From the NCBI RefSeq assembly GCF_000698595.1, contig NZ_JFHC01000038.1, positions 1 through 64,000 of the forward strand: a stretch of 64,000 bases of DNA, in the 5' to 3' direction. Made by a program: the position numbers and the translations under genes. The notes beneath the pieces were generated by a model. The model saw only the letters and a list, made by a program, of their open reading frames with translations, made no database searches and was not told the origin of the DNA. Shown one piece after another: positions 17,173-25,452 of this stretch. Numbering within the stretch: position 1 is the first letter of the stretch; the number at the start of each line of letters is the position of its first letter. The stretch comes from Caballeronia glathei (GTDB lineage: Bacteria; Pseudomonadota; Gammaproteobacteria; Burkholderiales; Burkholderiaceae).

Positions 17173-17988
17173 ATGTCCACCAAGCACCAGGGCCATTTCG
17201 CGCGCAAGCGCTTCGGGCAGAACTTCCTCGTCGATCAGGGCGTGATCGATTCGATCGTCGATACGATCGCGCCCCGGCGCGGCGAGCGCATGGTCGAGAT
17301 CGGGCCGGGTCTCGCCGCGCTCACCGAGCCGCTGATCGAACGGCTCGCGACGCCTGAGTCGCCCCTGCACGCGGTCGAACTCGACCGCGACCTGATCGCG
17401 CGGCTCGAAAAGCGCTTCGGCGACCTGCTCGTGCTGCATTCCGGCGATGCGCTCGCCTTCGACTTCGGCTCGCTCGCGCTGGAAGGCGAGAAGCCGTCGC
17501 TTCGGATCGTCGGGAATCTGCCCTACAACATATCGAGTCCGCTGCTGTTTCACCTGACGGCATTCGCGTCGAAGGTCGTCGATCAGCATTTCATGCTGCA
17601 GGACGAAGTGGTCGAGCGGATGATCGCCGAGCCGGGCGGCAAGGATTTCGGGCGGCTCACCGTGATGCTTCAGTACCGGTATGTGATCGATAAGCTGATC
17701 GACGTGCCGCCGGAGTCGTTTCAGCCGCCGCCCAAGGTGAACTCGGCCATCGTGCGGATGATTCCGTACGCGCCGCACGAGTTGCCGGAAGTCGATGAAC
17801 GGGTGCTCGGCGAAGTCGTGCAGGCGGCGTTCTCGCAGCGGCGCAAGATGATGCGCAACACCCTCGCGGGCTATCGGGACAGGGTCGACTTCGATGCGCT
17901 CGGCTTCGACCTTGCGCGGCGTGCCGAGGAAGTACCGGTTTCCGAATACGTGAAGCTCGCGCAGGTGGTCAGCGCGAATGCCGGCTAA
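17173..17988 (+). CDS. rsmA: 16S rRNA dimethyladenosine transferase (KsgA)
   Basis: Dimethylates two adjacent adenines in helix 45 of 16S rRNA, a late step in small-subunit assembly; loss gives kasugamycin resistance. The 271 residues show KRFGQNFLVDQGVIDSIV, the SAM-binding VEIGPGLAALTEPL and the catalytic motif NLPYNISSPLLF. The C-terminal domain has FxPPPKVNSAIVRM. It lies at the end of the lptD unit and is convergent with the DMT transporter gene, with only 5 bases between stops. Confidence 0.95.
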   Translation: MSTKHQGHFARKRFGQNFLVDQGVIDSIVDTIAPRRGERMVEIGPGLAALTEPLIERLATPESPLHAVELDRDLIARLEKRFGDLLVLHSGDALAFDFGSLALEGEKPSLRIVGNLPYNISSPLLFHLTAFASKVVDQHFMLQDEVVERMIAEPGGKDFGRLTVMLQYRYVIDKLIDVPPESFQPPPKVNSAIVRMIPYAPHELPEVDERVLGEVVQAAFSQRRKMMRNTLAGYRDRVDFDALGFDLARRAEEVPVSEYVKLAQVVSANAG

Positions 17989-17993
17989 GCGCT

Positions 17994-18932
17994 CTAGCGG
18001 CGCGCCGGCTTGTTCACGAGCATGATGCCCGCCAGCACCATCGCGGCGGCCGTCATGAAGCGCAGCGTGAAATGCTCGCCCAGCAGCAGCACGCCGAAGG
18101 TCACGCCGAAGATCGGCGTCAGGAAGGAAAACACGGACAGTCGCGACGCCATGTAGCGCGTCAGCAGCCAGAACCACGTCAGATAGCTGATGAACGCGAT
18201 GACCACCGCCTGATACGCGAGGCTCGCGAGCGCAAGCGGCGTCACGGTGCTGACATGCGCCTCGCCGAGTCCGAACGAGAGCGCGAGCAGCAGCACCGCC
18301 GATACCGCCAGCTGATAGAAAAGCGTCTTGCTCGCGCTCGCCTGCGCGAGCGAGGTCGCGCGCACGAGGACGGTCGTCGCGGCCCACAGCAGGCCGCCCA
18401 GGACGCCGAGCGCATCGCCCGCGAGGCCGTGCAGCGTCGACGCGCTGTTCGGATTGCCGTGCAGGAAGCCGTCTGCGAACGCGAGCGCGATGCCGCAGAA
18501 CGCGAGGCCGATGCCGAGCCATTGCACGCGGCGCATCTTCTCGCCCGCGACGAACCAGTGCAGCCCGAGCGCCGTGAAGCACGGCGCGGTGTAGAGGAAG
18601 ACGGCCATGCGCGAGGCCGTCGTGAGTGTGAGGCCGAAGAAGATGCAGACGAACTCGCCGCCGAACAGAATCCCGGCGAGCACGCCCGCGCCGAGCGTGC
18701 CGTCGCTGCGGAAAAGCGCCGTGCCGCGCGAGCGCGACCAGAGCCAGACGAGGAACGTCGCGATCAGCGAACGGATGCCCGCCTGGAGCATCGGCGGGAA
18801 CGAGGCGTTGGCTTCCTTGATTGCGACCTGCTGGAAGCCCCAGGCCGCGCACAGCACGACCATGACGATGACCGCGGTTGCGTCGGGGGCGCGGCGCAGG
18901 GACAGGGGCGAGGCGGGGGCGGAGGTGCTCAT
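17994..18932 (-). CDS. EamA/DMT-family transporter
   Basis: Inner-membrane protein of the drug/metabolite transporter superfamily. The 312 residues hold ten predicted transmembrane segments in two EamA repeats (about residues 20-150 and 165-305). The first repeat has the typical CAAWGFQQVAIKEANASFPP motif and the second a LTPIFGVTFGVLLLGE motif. The substrate is unknown: family members export amino acids, purines or metabolites. It lies alone on the minus strand between rsmA and gloA. Confidence 0.85.
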   Translation of the reverse strand: MSTSAPASPLSLRRAPDATAVIVMVVLCAAWGFQQVAIKEANASFPPMLQAGIRSLIATFLVWLWSRSRGTALFRSDGTLGAGVLAGILFGGEFVCIFFGLTLTTASRMAVFLYTAPCFTALGLHWFVAGEKMRRVQWLGIGLAFCGIALAFADGFLHGNPNSASTLHGLAGDALGVLGGLLWAATTVLVRATSLAQASASKTLFYQLAVSAVLLLALSFGLGEAHVSTVTPLALASLAYQAVVIAFISYLTWFWLLTRYMASRLSVFSFLTPIFGVTFGVLLLGEHFTLRFMTAAAMVLAGIMLVNKPARR

Positions 18933-19101
18933 CGGCGGGTCTGGGCGGCTCGGGCGGAAGATTGCGTTCGCGACGAGCCGCCCGGCTCATGCACTATTTT
19001 GGAGCGTCGATTTTGCCACCGATTCGCCCGCTGTGCGCATGCCAGGGTCAGGCGCAGGGTCGTGCGCCGAATCACGACCCCGACCGGCGAGCCGGTGCCC
19101 T

Positions 19102-19488
19102 TCAGGCGTGTCGTTCGATCAGCTCGACCTTGTAGCCGTCCGGATCTTCGACGAACGCGATCACCGTCGTGCCGCCTTTCACCGGGCCTGCTTCGCGCGT
19201 GACCTTGCCGCCCGCATTGCGAATGCGGTCGCAGGCGTCGGCGGCGCTGTCGACTTCGAGCGCGATGTGGCCGTAAGCGGTGCCGAGGTCGTACTTGTCG
19301 ACGCCCCAGTTATAGGTCAGTTCGAGCACGCTGTTCGAGGTCTCGTCGCCGTAACCGACGAATGCCAGCGTGTACTTGTACTCGGTGTTCTCGCTCTGGC
19401 GCAGCACTTTCATGCCGAGAATGCGCGTGTAGAAATCGATGGAACGCTGCAAGTCGCCGACGCGCAGCATCGTATGAAGAAGTCGCAT
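19102..19488 (-). CDS. gloA: Lactoylglutathione lyase (glyoxalase I)
   Basis: Converts the methylglyoxal-glutathione hemithioacetal to S-lactoylglutathione. The 128 residues match the short nickel-type bacterial enzymes. Metal ligands are visible as the His in MRLLHTMLRV, the Glu in SVLELTYNWG, the His in YGHIALEV and the Glu in KVELIE. The start at 19488 (MRLLHTM) is the family start; upstream in-frame sequence is unrelated. Confidence 0.94.
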   Translation of the reverse strand: MRLLHTMLRVGDLQRSIDFYTRILGMKVLRQSENTEYKYTLAFVGYGDETSNSVLELTYNWGVDKYDLGTAYGHIALEVDSAADACDRIRNAGGKVTREAGPVKGGTTVIAFVEDPDGYKVELIERHA

Positions 19489-19660
19489 GATGGGGATCCT
19501 GTGGGGTGGACTCGATGGCTCGATGAGACTTGAATGAGCGCGGCCGCCGCGAAGTGTCTTCTGCACTCGCGCGCGATCCGCGTTGCGAGCGAAATTGTAC
19601 CGCCCTGCGCAAATGCCCGCAGGCGCGGCCCGCGGCAGCTGTACGCGCTGTAAGGCGCGG

Positions 19661-20587
19661 CTACAGCGCGGGCAGCATTTCGGGCGGATGGTGCTTGAGC
19701 GTATGCCGCGCTTCCCGGAACTCGGGAAAGATCGATTCGACCGTTTCCCAGAAGCGTGGGCTGTGGTTCATCTCGCGCAGATGCGCAAGCTCATGCGCGA
19801 CGACGTAGTCGATGATCGAAAGCGGGAAGTGAATCAGCCGCCAGTTCAGGCGGATCTTGCCGTCGCTCGAGCAGCTGCCCCAGCGAGTCGCCGCCGACGA
19901 GAGCGCATACGCGCGAAATTCCACGCCAAGCCTTTCCGCATACACGACGAGCCGGTCGCCGAAAATCCGCTTCGCCTCGGTTTGCAGCCAGCCCTGCACG
20001 CGGTCCTTGATCTGCTGAGGGTCCGCGAGCGCGGGCAGCGCGAGCGAGAGGACGCTGCTCTCGGCATCGAAGTAGAGCGCGCTGCGGGTCGAGCCGAGCG
20101 ACACGCTGATCGTCTTGCCGAGATACGGAAACTGCGCGCCGTCCTTCCAGTCGATTCGCGGCAGAGCGCGCTGCTCGACGCGGGTCTGCCATTCGGTGAG
20201 CTTCCTGAAGATCCACTTCTGCTTTTCCGCGATCGCGCTTTCGATGTCGGTCAGCGTGACCCAGCGCGGCGCGGTGATCGCGAGCCCGGTACCGTCGATC
20301 GTGAAACCGATCGTGCGGCGCGACGAGCGCTTGAGACGATATTCGAGCGTCTGCTGTCCGAGCACGAACCGGCGCAGGCGCGTGCCGTCCGGTGCATGCA
20401 GCGGCGGCGCGGCGGGGTCGGCGGAAGTGATGTCGCCGAGCAGCGGCGCGGGTGTGGCGGAAGGATTCATGGACGACGGCGCGAGAGACGCGGGCGCGGC
20501 GAAAGCCGGCGCGTCCGCGAACGGCAGATCGAGTTGCAGGTTGTCGAGCGCGACAGCGGGACGCTGCCGCGATGGGGGCTTCTGCAT
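19661..20587 (-). CDS. YgjP-like (DUF45) zinc metallopeptidase-domain protein
   Basis: Predicted zinc-dependent hydrolase of the M48-related YgjP/DUF45 family; the substrate is unknown. From the ATG at 20587 it has 308 residues. The first 100 or so are Pro/Ala-rich and low in complexity, and the rest is the DUF45 domain. Near the C terminus is AHELAHLREMNHSPRFWETV, giving the HExxH site with a third His downstream. RWGSCSSDGKIRLNWRL is the family strand motif. It is the last gene before gloA in a minus-strand series, downstream of plsC. Confidence 0.85.
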   Translation of the reverse strand: MQKPPSRQRPAVALDNLQLDLPFADAPAFAAPASLAPSSMNPSATPAPLLGDITSADPAAPPLHAPDGTRLRRFVLGQQTLEYRLKRSSRRTIGFTIDGTGLAITAPRWVTLTDIESAIAEKQKWIFRKLTEWQTRVEQRALPRIDWKDGAQFPYLGKTISVSLGSTRSALYFDAESSVLSLALPALADPQQIKDRVQGWLQTEAKRIFGDRLVVYAERLGVEFRAYALSSAATRWGSCSSDGKIRLNWRLIHFPLSIIDYVVAHELAHLREMNHSPRFWETVESIFPEFREARHTLKHHPPEMLPAL

Positions 20588-20669
20588 CGGCTCAGCTTTG
20601 CGCTCGCGGCGCAGGAATGACGAGAAGAACGAAAAAGGCAATGCGCGGCTCGGGTTCTTTGCGGTCGAT

Positions 20670-21443
20670 TCAGCGGCCGGCGGACACGTGTTGCGCGCCC
20701 GGCGATGCCGCATTGGTCGAACTGTAAGCCCCCGGATCGATACGACGCATTTCCGTCTCGATCCAGTCCTCTACGCGCTGGTTGACTTCTTCCGGCGTGA
20801 GGCCCGCTGTGTCGATCGGCTTGCCGATCGACACCGTGACTATACCCGCATATTTGAGAAAGGAATTGCGCGGCCAGACGTGCCCCGCGTTGTGCGCGAT
20901 CGGCACGACGGGCGCACCGGTCGCGACCGCGAAACGCGCGCCGCCAGTCTTGTACTTGCCGTGGCTGCCCACGCGCGTGCGCGTGCCCTCGGGAAACATG
21001 ATGACCCACGCGCCTTCGTCCATGCGGGCGCGTCCCTGCCGCGTCACCGAGGCGAATGCGTCCTTGCCCTGCTTGCGGTCGATGTGAACCATCTTGAGCA
21101 GCCCGAGCGCCCAGCCGAAGAACGGCACATAGAGCAGCTCGCGCTTGAATACATAGCAGAGCGGGCGCGGCATCAGCGCGGGAAACGCGAGCGTCTCCCA
21201 GGCGGACTGGTGCTTCGACAGCAGCACGGCGGGGCCGTCGGGCAGATTCTCGTAGCCCTCGATCCTGTAGCGGATGCCGGTCAAGAGGCGCAGCGCGACG
21301 ATCGCCGACTTGCACCAGCCCGCCGCCATCCAGTAGCGCCTGTCGGCGCGCAGGAACGGAAACGCGATGAAACAGGCGGTCGCGTACGGCACCGTGTACA
21401 CGATGAAGAACAGCATCAGCAGCAGCGAGCGAATGAAGCGCAT
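20670..21443 (-). CDS. plsC: 1-acyl-sn-glycerol-3-phosphate acyltransferase
   Basis: Acylates lysophosphatidate to phosphatidate at the inner membrane. The 257 residues start with a hydrophobic N-terminal segment. Acyltransferase motif I appears as KHQSAWET, that is HX4E rather than the usual HX4D. Motif III is FPEGTRTRVG, and VPIAHNAG is motif IV. It is 36 bases downstream of gmhB on the same strand. The lyso-PA assignment is the default for this family; a lysophospholipid or ornithine-lipid role cannot be excluded. Confidence 0.85.
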   Translation of the reverse strand: MRFIRSLLLMLFFIVYTVPYATACFIAFPFLRADRRYWMAAGWCKSAIVALRLLTGIRYRIEGYENLPDGPAVLLSKHQSAWETLAFPALMPRPLCYVFKRELLYVPFFGWALGLLKMVHIDRKQGKDAFASVTRQGRARMDEGAWVIMFPEGTRTRVGSHGKYKTGGARFAVATGAPVVPIAHNAGHVWPRNSFLKYAGIVTVSIGKPIDTAGLTPEEVNQRVEDWIETEMRRIDPGAYSSTNAASPGAQHVSAGR

Positions 21444-21479
21444 TGGCGTGACGAAACGTGGTGGGGGCCGGCGAGCGCG

Positions 21480-22037
21480 TCAGTCGTGTGCTTCGGCGAG
21501 GAAGTCGAGCGCGAAGGTGCGCAGGTCCTTGTGAACCTTCGTGCCCGGCGGCAGGTCGCCTGCTGCGAGCGTCTTCTCGCCCTTGCCGGTGAGCACGAGA
21601 TGCACCGGGAAGCCGAGCGTGGCGCCTGCCTGCAGGTCGCGCAGCGAATCGCCGACGACCGGCGTGTCTTCCGGATCGATCTCGAAGCGGTCGATGATCT
21701 GCTGCAGCATGCCCGGCTTCGGCTTCCTGCAGTCGCACTGGTCCTCGGCGGTATGCGGGCAGAAGAAGATCGCGTCGATCCGGCCGCCGACCGTCGCCGC
21801 CGCGCGGTTCATCTTCTGATGCATCGCGTTGAGCGCCGCCATGTCGAAGAGGCCGCGCCCGATGCCCGACTGGTTCGACGCGATCGCCACGTGCCAGCCC
21901 GCCTGATTCAGCCGCGCGATGGCTTCCAGGCTGCCGGGAATCGCGACCCATTCGTCGGGTGACTTGATGAACGCGTCGGAGTCGACGTTGATCACGCCGT
22001 CGCGATCGAGGATGACCAGTTTTCGGTTGATGTTCAT
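21480..22037 (-). CDS. gmhB: D-glycero-beta-D-manno-heptose 1,7-bisphosphate 7-phosphatase
   Basis: HAD-superfamily phosphatase of the ADP-heptose pathway for LPS inner core. The 185 residues carry the nucleophile motif LDRDGVIN, SNQSGIGRGLF, a zinc-binding cluster CPH...CDCRKPKPGM and VGDSLRDLQAG. The zinc cluster and GIGRG are specific to the GmhB/HisB-N group. It is 16 bases downstream of glyS and upstream of plsC on the minus strand. Confidence 0.93.
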   Translation of the reverse strand: MNINRKLVILDRDGVINVDSDAFIKSPDEWVAIPGSLEAIARLNQAGWHVAIASNQSGIGRGLFDMAALNAMHQKMNRAAATVGGRIDAIFFCPHTAEDQCDCRKPKPGMLQQIIDRFEIDPEDTPVVGDSLRDLQAGATLGFPVHLVLTGKGEKTLAAGDLPPGTKVHKDLRTFALDFLAEAHD

Positions 22038-22053
22038 GTGCGTGCGCCGCGCG

Positions 22054-24153
22054 TCAGGCCGCGAGTTTCGAGATGTCGGCGACGCAATTCATCTGCTGAT
22101 GCAGCGCGCCGAGAAGCGCGAGGCGGTTGCGTCGCAGCGCCGGGTCTTCCGCGTTCACCATCACGTCGTTGAAGAAGGTATCGACCGCGTCGCGCAGCGC
22201 CGCGAGCGCCGACAGCGCTTCCGTGTAATTGCGCTCGGCAAGCTGGCTCTGCACGCGCGGCGCGACCTGTTCGAGCTGCGCGTAGAGCGCCTGTTCGGCC
22301 GCTTCGCCGAGCAGCGCGGGCTGCACCGCCGCCGCGAGCTCCTCGGACGACTTCTTCAGGATATTCGAGATGCGCTTGTTGGCCGCCGCGAGCGATGCCG
22401 CTTCCGGCAGCGCCGCGAATTCGCGCACGGCGTCGAGACGCGCGACGATGTCGTCGAGGCGCGTGGGGTTCAGGCTCAGCACGGCCTCGATTTCGCTCGC
22501 GTTGAAGCCGCGCTCGCGCAGCACGCCGCGCAGGCGATCGATGAAGAACGCATAGATCGCATCCGTGGATTCCGCTACTTGCGGCATGCCCGCGAACTGC
22601 TTTTGCGCCGCGCGCAGCAGGTCGAGCAGATCGATCGCGAGACGCTTTTCCAGCAGAATGCGCAGCACGCCGAGCGCATGGCGGCGCAGCGCGAACGGGT
22701 CCTTCTCACCGGTCGGCTGCAAGCCGATGCCCCAGATGCCGACGATCGTCTCCAGCTTGTCCGCGAGCGCGACCGCGCAGCCGACACCCGTCGACGGCGT
22801 CTCGTCGCCCGAGAAGCGCGGCTGGTAATGCTCCGAGCAGGCGAGGGCGACTTCTTCCGGCTCGCCGTCGTGGCGCGCGTAGTACGTGCCCATCGTGCCC
22901 TGCAATTCGGGGAACTCGCCGACCATGTCGGTGAGCAGGTCCGCCTTCGCGAGCAGCGCGGCGCGGCGGGTCAGCGCGACGTCGACGCCGACCATCGGCG
23001 CGATCTCGCCCGCGAGCGCCTCGACGCGCTTGACGCGCTCGAGCTGCGAGCCGAGCTTGTTGTGATAGACGACGTTCGCGAGCAGCGGCACACGATCCGC
23101 AAGCCGCTTCTTCTTGTCCTGCTCGAAGAAGAACTTCGCGTCGGCAAGACGCGGGCGCACCACGCGCTCATTGCCTTCGACAATCTCGCTCGGTGTCTTC
23201 GTATCGATGTTCGACACGATCAGAAAGCGCGAGCGCAGCTTGCCGTGCTCGTCGGTGAGCGCGAAATACTTCTGGTTGGTCTGCATCGTGAGGATCAGGC
23301 ACTCCTGCGGCACCTGCAGGAACTCCTCGCCGAAATGGCACTGATACACGACCGGCCATTCGACGAGCGCGTTCACTTCGTCGAGCAGCGCTTCGGGCAT
23401 CACGACGCGATCGTCACGCGCGAACGCCTGCAGTTGCGTGCGGATCGACTCCTTGCGGTCCTCGAAGCTCGCGACCACGTGCGCCTTCGACATCAGCGTG
23501 TCAGCGTAGCTGTCGGCATTCGCGATCTGCACGAAACCGTGCGACATGAAGCGGTGGCCGATGGTCGTGTCGCCGGAATCGATGCCGAGCGCCGTGACCG
23601 GCACGACCTCGCGGCCATGCATCGCGACGAGGCGCTGCACCGGACGCACGAACTGCACGTTGGTGCCGTCCGGGCGCTGATACGTCATGACCTTCGGGAT
23701 CGGCAGCCTGGCGAGGGTTTCGTCGAGCGCCGACTGCAAGCCGTCGGCGAGCGTCGCGCCCGGCGCGGCATAGCGCAGGAAGAAGGCTTCGGCCTTGCCG
23801 TCCTGCGCGCGTTCGAGCTCGGCGAGCGGGAAGTCGGGAAAGCCGAGCGCGGCGAGTTTTTTTGCGAGCGGGGCGGTGGGCTGGCCGTCCTTGTCGAGCG
23901 CGACGGAAACCGGCAGCACTTTTTCGCGCACCTGCTTTTCCGGCGCGACCGCGCGCACGTTCCTGACGAGCACGGCCAGGCGGCGCGGCGTCGCGTATTT
24001 TTCGAAGCTCGGAGCGCCTTCGATCAGATCGCGTGCGGCGAGGCGCTCGACGATGCCTTCGGCGAACGACGTGCCGAGGCGCGCGAGCGCTTTCGGCGGC
24101 AGTTCTTCGGTCAGCAGTTCGACGAGAAGGGAGGCTTGGTTGGATTGCGTCAT
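22054..24153 (-). CDS. glyS: Glycine-tRNA ligase beta subunit
   Basis: Beta chain of the bacterial alpha2-beta2 glycyl-tRNA synthetase, contributing tRNA recognition. From the ATG at 24153 (MTQSNQASLLVELLTEELPPK) the protein has 699 residues, the usual length. The N-terminal ELLTEELPPKAL motif, internal HD-like region and C-terminal anticodon-binding-like DALR domain (near ALRDAVDTFFNDVMVNAED) are present. It starts 17 bases after glyQ, which must be expressed with it. Confidence 0.96.
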   Translation of the reverse strand: MTQSNQASLLVELLTEELPPKALARLGTSFAEGIVERLAARDLIEGAPSFEKYATPRRLAVLVRNVRAVAPEKQVREKVLPVSVALDKDGQPTAPLAKKLAALGFPDFPLAELERAQDGKAEAFFLRYAAPGATLADGLQSALDETLARLPIPKVMTYQRPDGTNVQFVRPVQRLVAMHGREVVPVTALGIDSGDTTIGHRFMSHGFVQIANADSYADTLMSKAHVVASFEDRKESIRTQLQAFARDDRVVMPEALLDEVNALVEWPVVYQCHFGEEFLQVPQECLILTMQTNQKYFALTDEHGKLRSRFLIVSNIDTKTPSEIVEGNERVVRPRLADAKFFFEQDKKKRLADRVPLLANVVYHNKLGSQLERVKRVEALAGEIAPMVGVDVALTRRAALLAKADLLTDMVGEFPELQGTMGTYYARHDGEPEEVALACSEHYQPRFSGDETPSTGVGCAVALADKLETIVGIWGIGLQPTGEKDPFALRRHALGVLRILLEKRLAIDLLDLLRAAQKQFAGMPQVAESTDAIYAFFIDRLRGVLRERGFNASEIEAVLSLNPTRLDDIVARLDAVREFAALPEAASLAAANKRISNILKKSSEELAAAVQPALLGEAAEQALYAQLEQVAPRVQSQLAERNYTEALSALAALRDAVDTFFNDVMVNAEDPALRRNRLALLGALHQQMNCVADISKLAA

Positions 24154-24170
24154 TGTTCTGTCGTGTCTCG

Positions 24171-25178
24171 TCAAACCTGGTCGATGTTGCGCTCGACCTT
24201 CAGCGGCGGCGCCCAGGCGGGCATCGCGGCGTCGTGTTCGTCGGTGGTGAGGCCGGGGGCCGGATGCACGGGATTGCCAAGCATCGGGAAGCCGAGCGCT
24301 TCGCGCGAGTCGTAGTACGCCTGTGCGACGAGGCGCGAGAGCGCGCGAATCCGGCCGATATAGGCCGCGCGTTCCGTCACCGAGATGGCGCCGCGCGCGT
24401 CGAGCAGGTTAAACGTGTGGCCGGCCTTCAGCACGAGTTCGTAGGCGGGCAGCGCGAGCTTCGCGTCGATCATCTTCTTCGCTTCCGTCTCGTAGCTGTT
24501 GAAGAAGTTGAACAGCAGATCGACGTTCGCGAACTCGAAGTTATAGGTGGACTGCTCGACTTCGTTCTGGTGGTACACGTCGCCGTAGGTGAGGCGGCGC
24601 GTTTCCTTGCCGTTCGGGCCGTCTTCTTCCCATTCCGTCCAGACGAGGTCGTAGACATTCTCGACCTTCTGCAGGTACATCGCGAGGCGTTCCAGCCCGT
24701 AGGTGATTTCGCCGAGCACCGGCCGGCAGTCGATGCCGCCCACCTGCTGAAAGTAGGTGAACTGCGTCACTTCCATGCCGTTCAGCCACACTTCCCAGCC
24801 GAGGCCCCACGCGCCGAGCGTCGGATTCTCCCAGTCGTCCTCGACGAAACGCACGTCGTTCTGCTTCAGATCGAAGCCGAGCGCTTCGAGCGAGCCGAGA
24901 TAGAGATCGAGGATGTTTTCCGGCGCCGGCTTCAGCACGACCTGATACTGGTAATAGTGCTGGAGGCGGTTGGGGTTCTCGCCGTAGCGGCCGTCCTTGG
25001 GGCGGCGCGACGGCTGCACGTAGGCGGCCCGCCACGGCTCCGGGCCGATCGCGCGCAGGAACGTGTGAACGTGCGAGGTGCCCGCGCCGACTTCCATGTC
25101 GATCGGCTGGAGAAGCGCGCAACCCTTGTTGTCCCAATAGGATTGCAGCGTCAGGATGATTTGCTGAAAAGTGAGCAT
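24171..25178 (-). CDS. glyQ: Glycine-tRNA ligase alpha subunit
   Basis: Catalytic alpha chain of bacterial glycyl-tRNA synthetase, a class II enzyme. The 335 residues begin MLTFQQIILTLQSYWDNKGC. They contain the conserved EVGAGTSHVHTFLRAIGPEP and YVQPSRRPKDGRYGENPNR blocks that bind glycine and ATP. It lies immediately upstream of glyS in the same operon, downstream of lnt. Confidence 0.97.
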   Translation of the reverse strand: MLTFQQIILTLQSYWDNKGCALLQPIDMEVGAGTSHVHTFLRAIGPEPWRAAYVQPSRRPKDGRYGENPNRLQHYYQYQVVLKPAPENILDLYLGSLEALGFDLKQNDVRFVEDDWENPTLGAWGLGWEVWLNGMEVTQFTYFQQVGGIDCRPVLGEITYGLERLAMYLQKVENVYDLVWTEWEEDGPNGKETRRLTYGDVYHQNEVEQSTYNFEFANVDLLFNFFNSYETEAKKMIDAKLALPAYELVLKAGHTFNLLDARGAISVTERAAYIGRIRALSRLVAQAYYDSREALGFPMLGNPVHPAPGLTTDEHDAAMPAWAPPLKVERNIDQV

Positions 25179-25452
25179 GATTGCCTTTGAGGCGGACCGG
25201 TTGCGGTTCCCGCCGCGATGACGCGGCGCCGCGGTTCGGTCAAAGTGCTAAAACCTTGAATTTTAGCGGGAATGAGGGTCTTGTGCGACTTTCCGGGGTT
25301 TCTCGCGCCGGGCTGCGGAAAAACGGCCAGGGCTCGCCGGTGAATGCGCCGGGTACGCGGTGCGCCCTTCGCGGGCGTCGAAGGAGTCTGCAGACTGCAA
25401 CAATCGAACGCGCGACATCAGGAAACGACGCCGCGCGCGGCAAGTGCCGATC

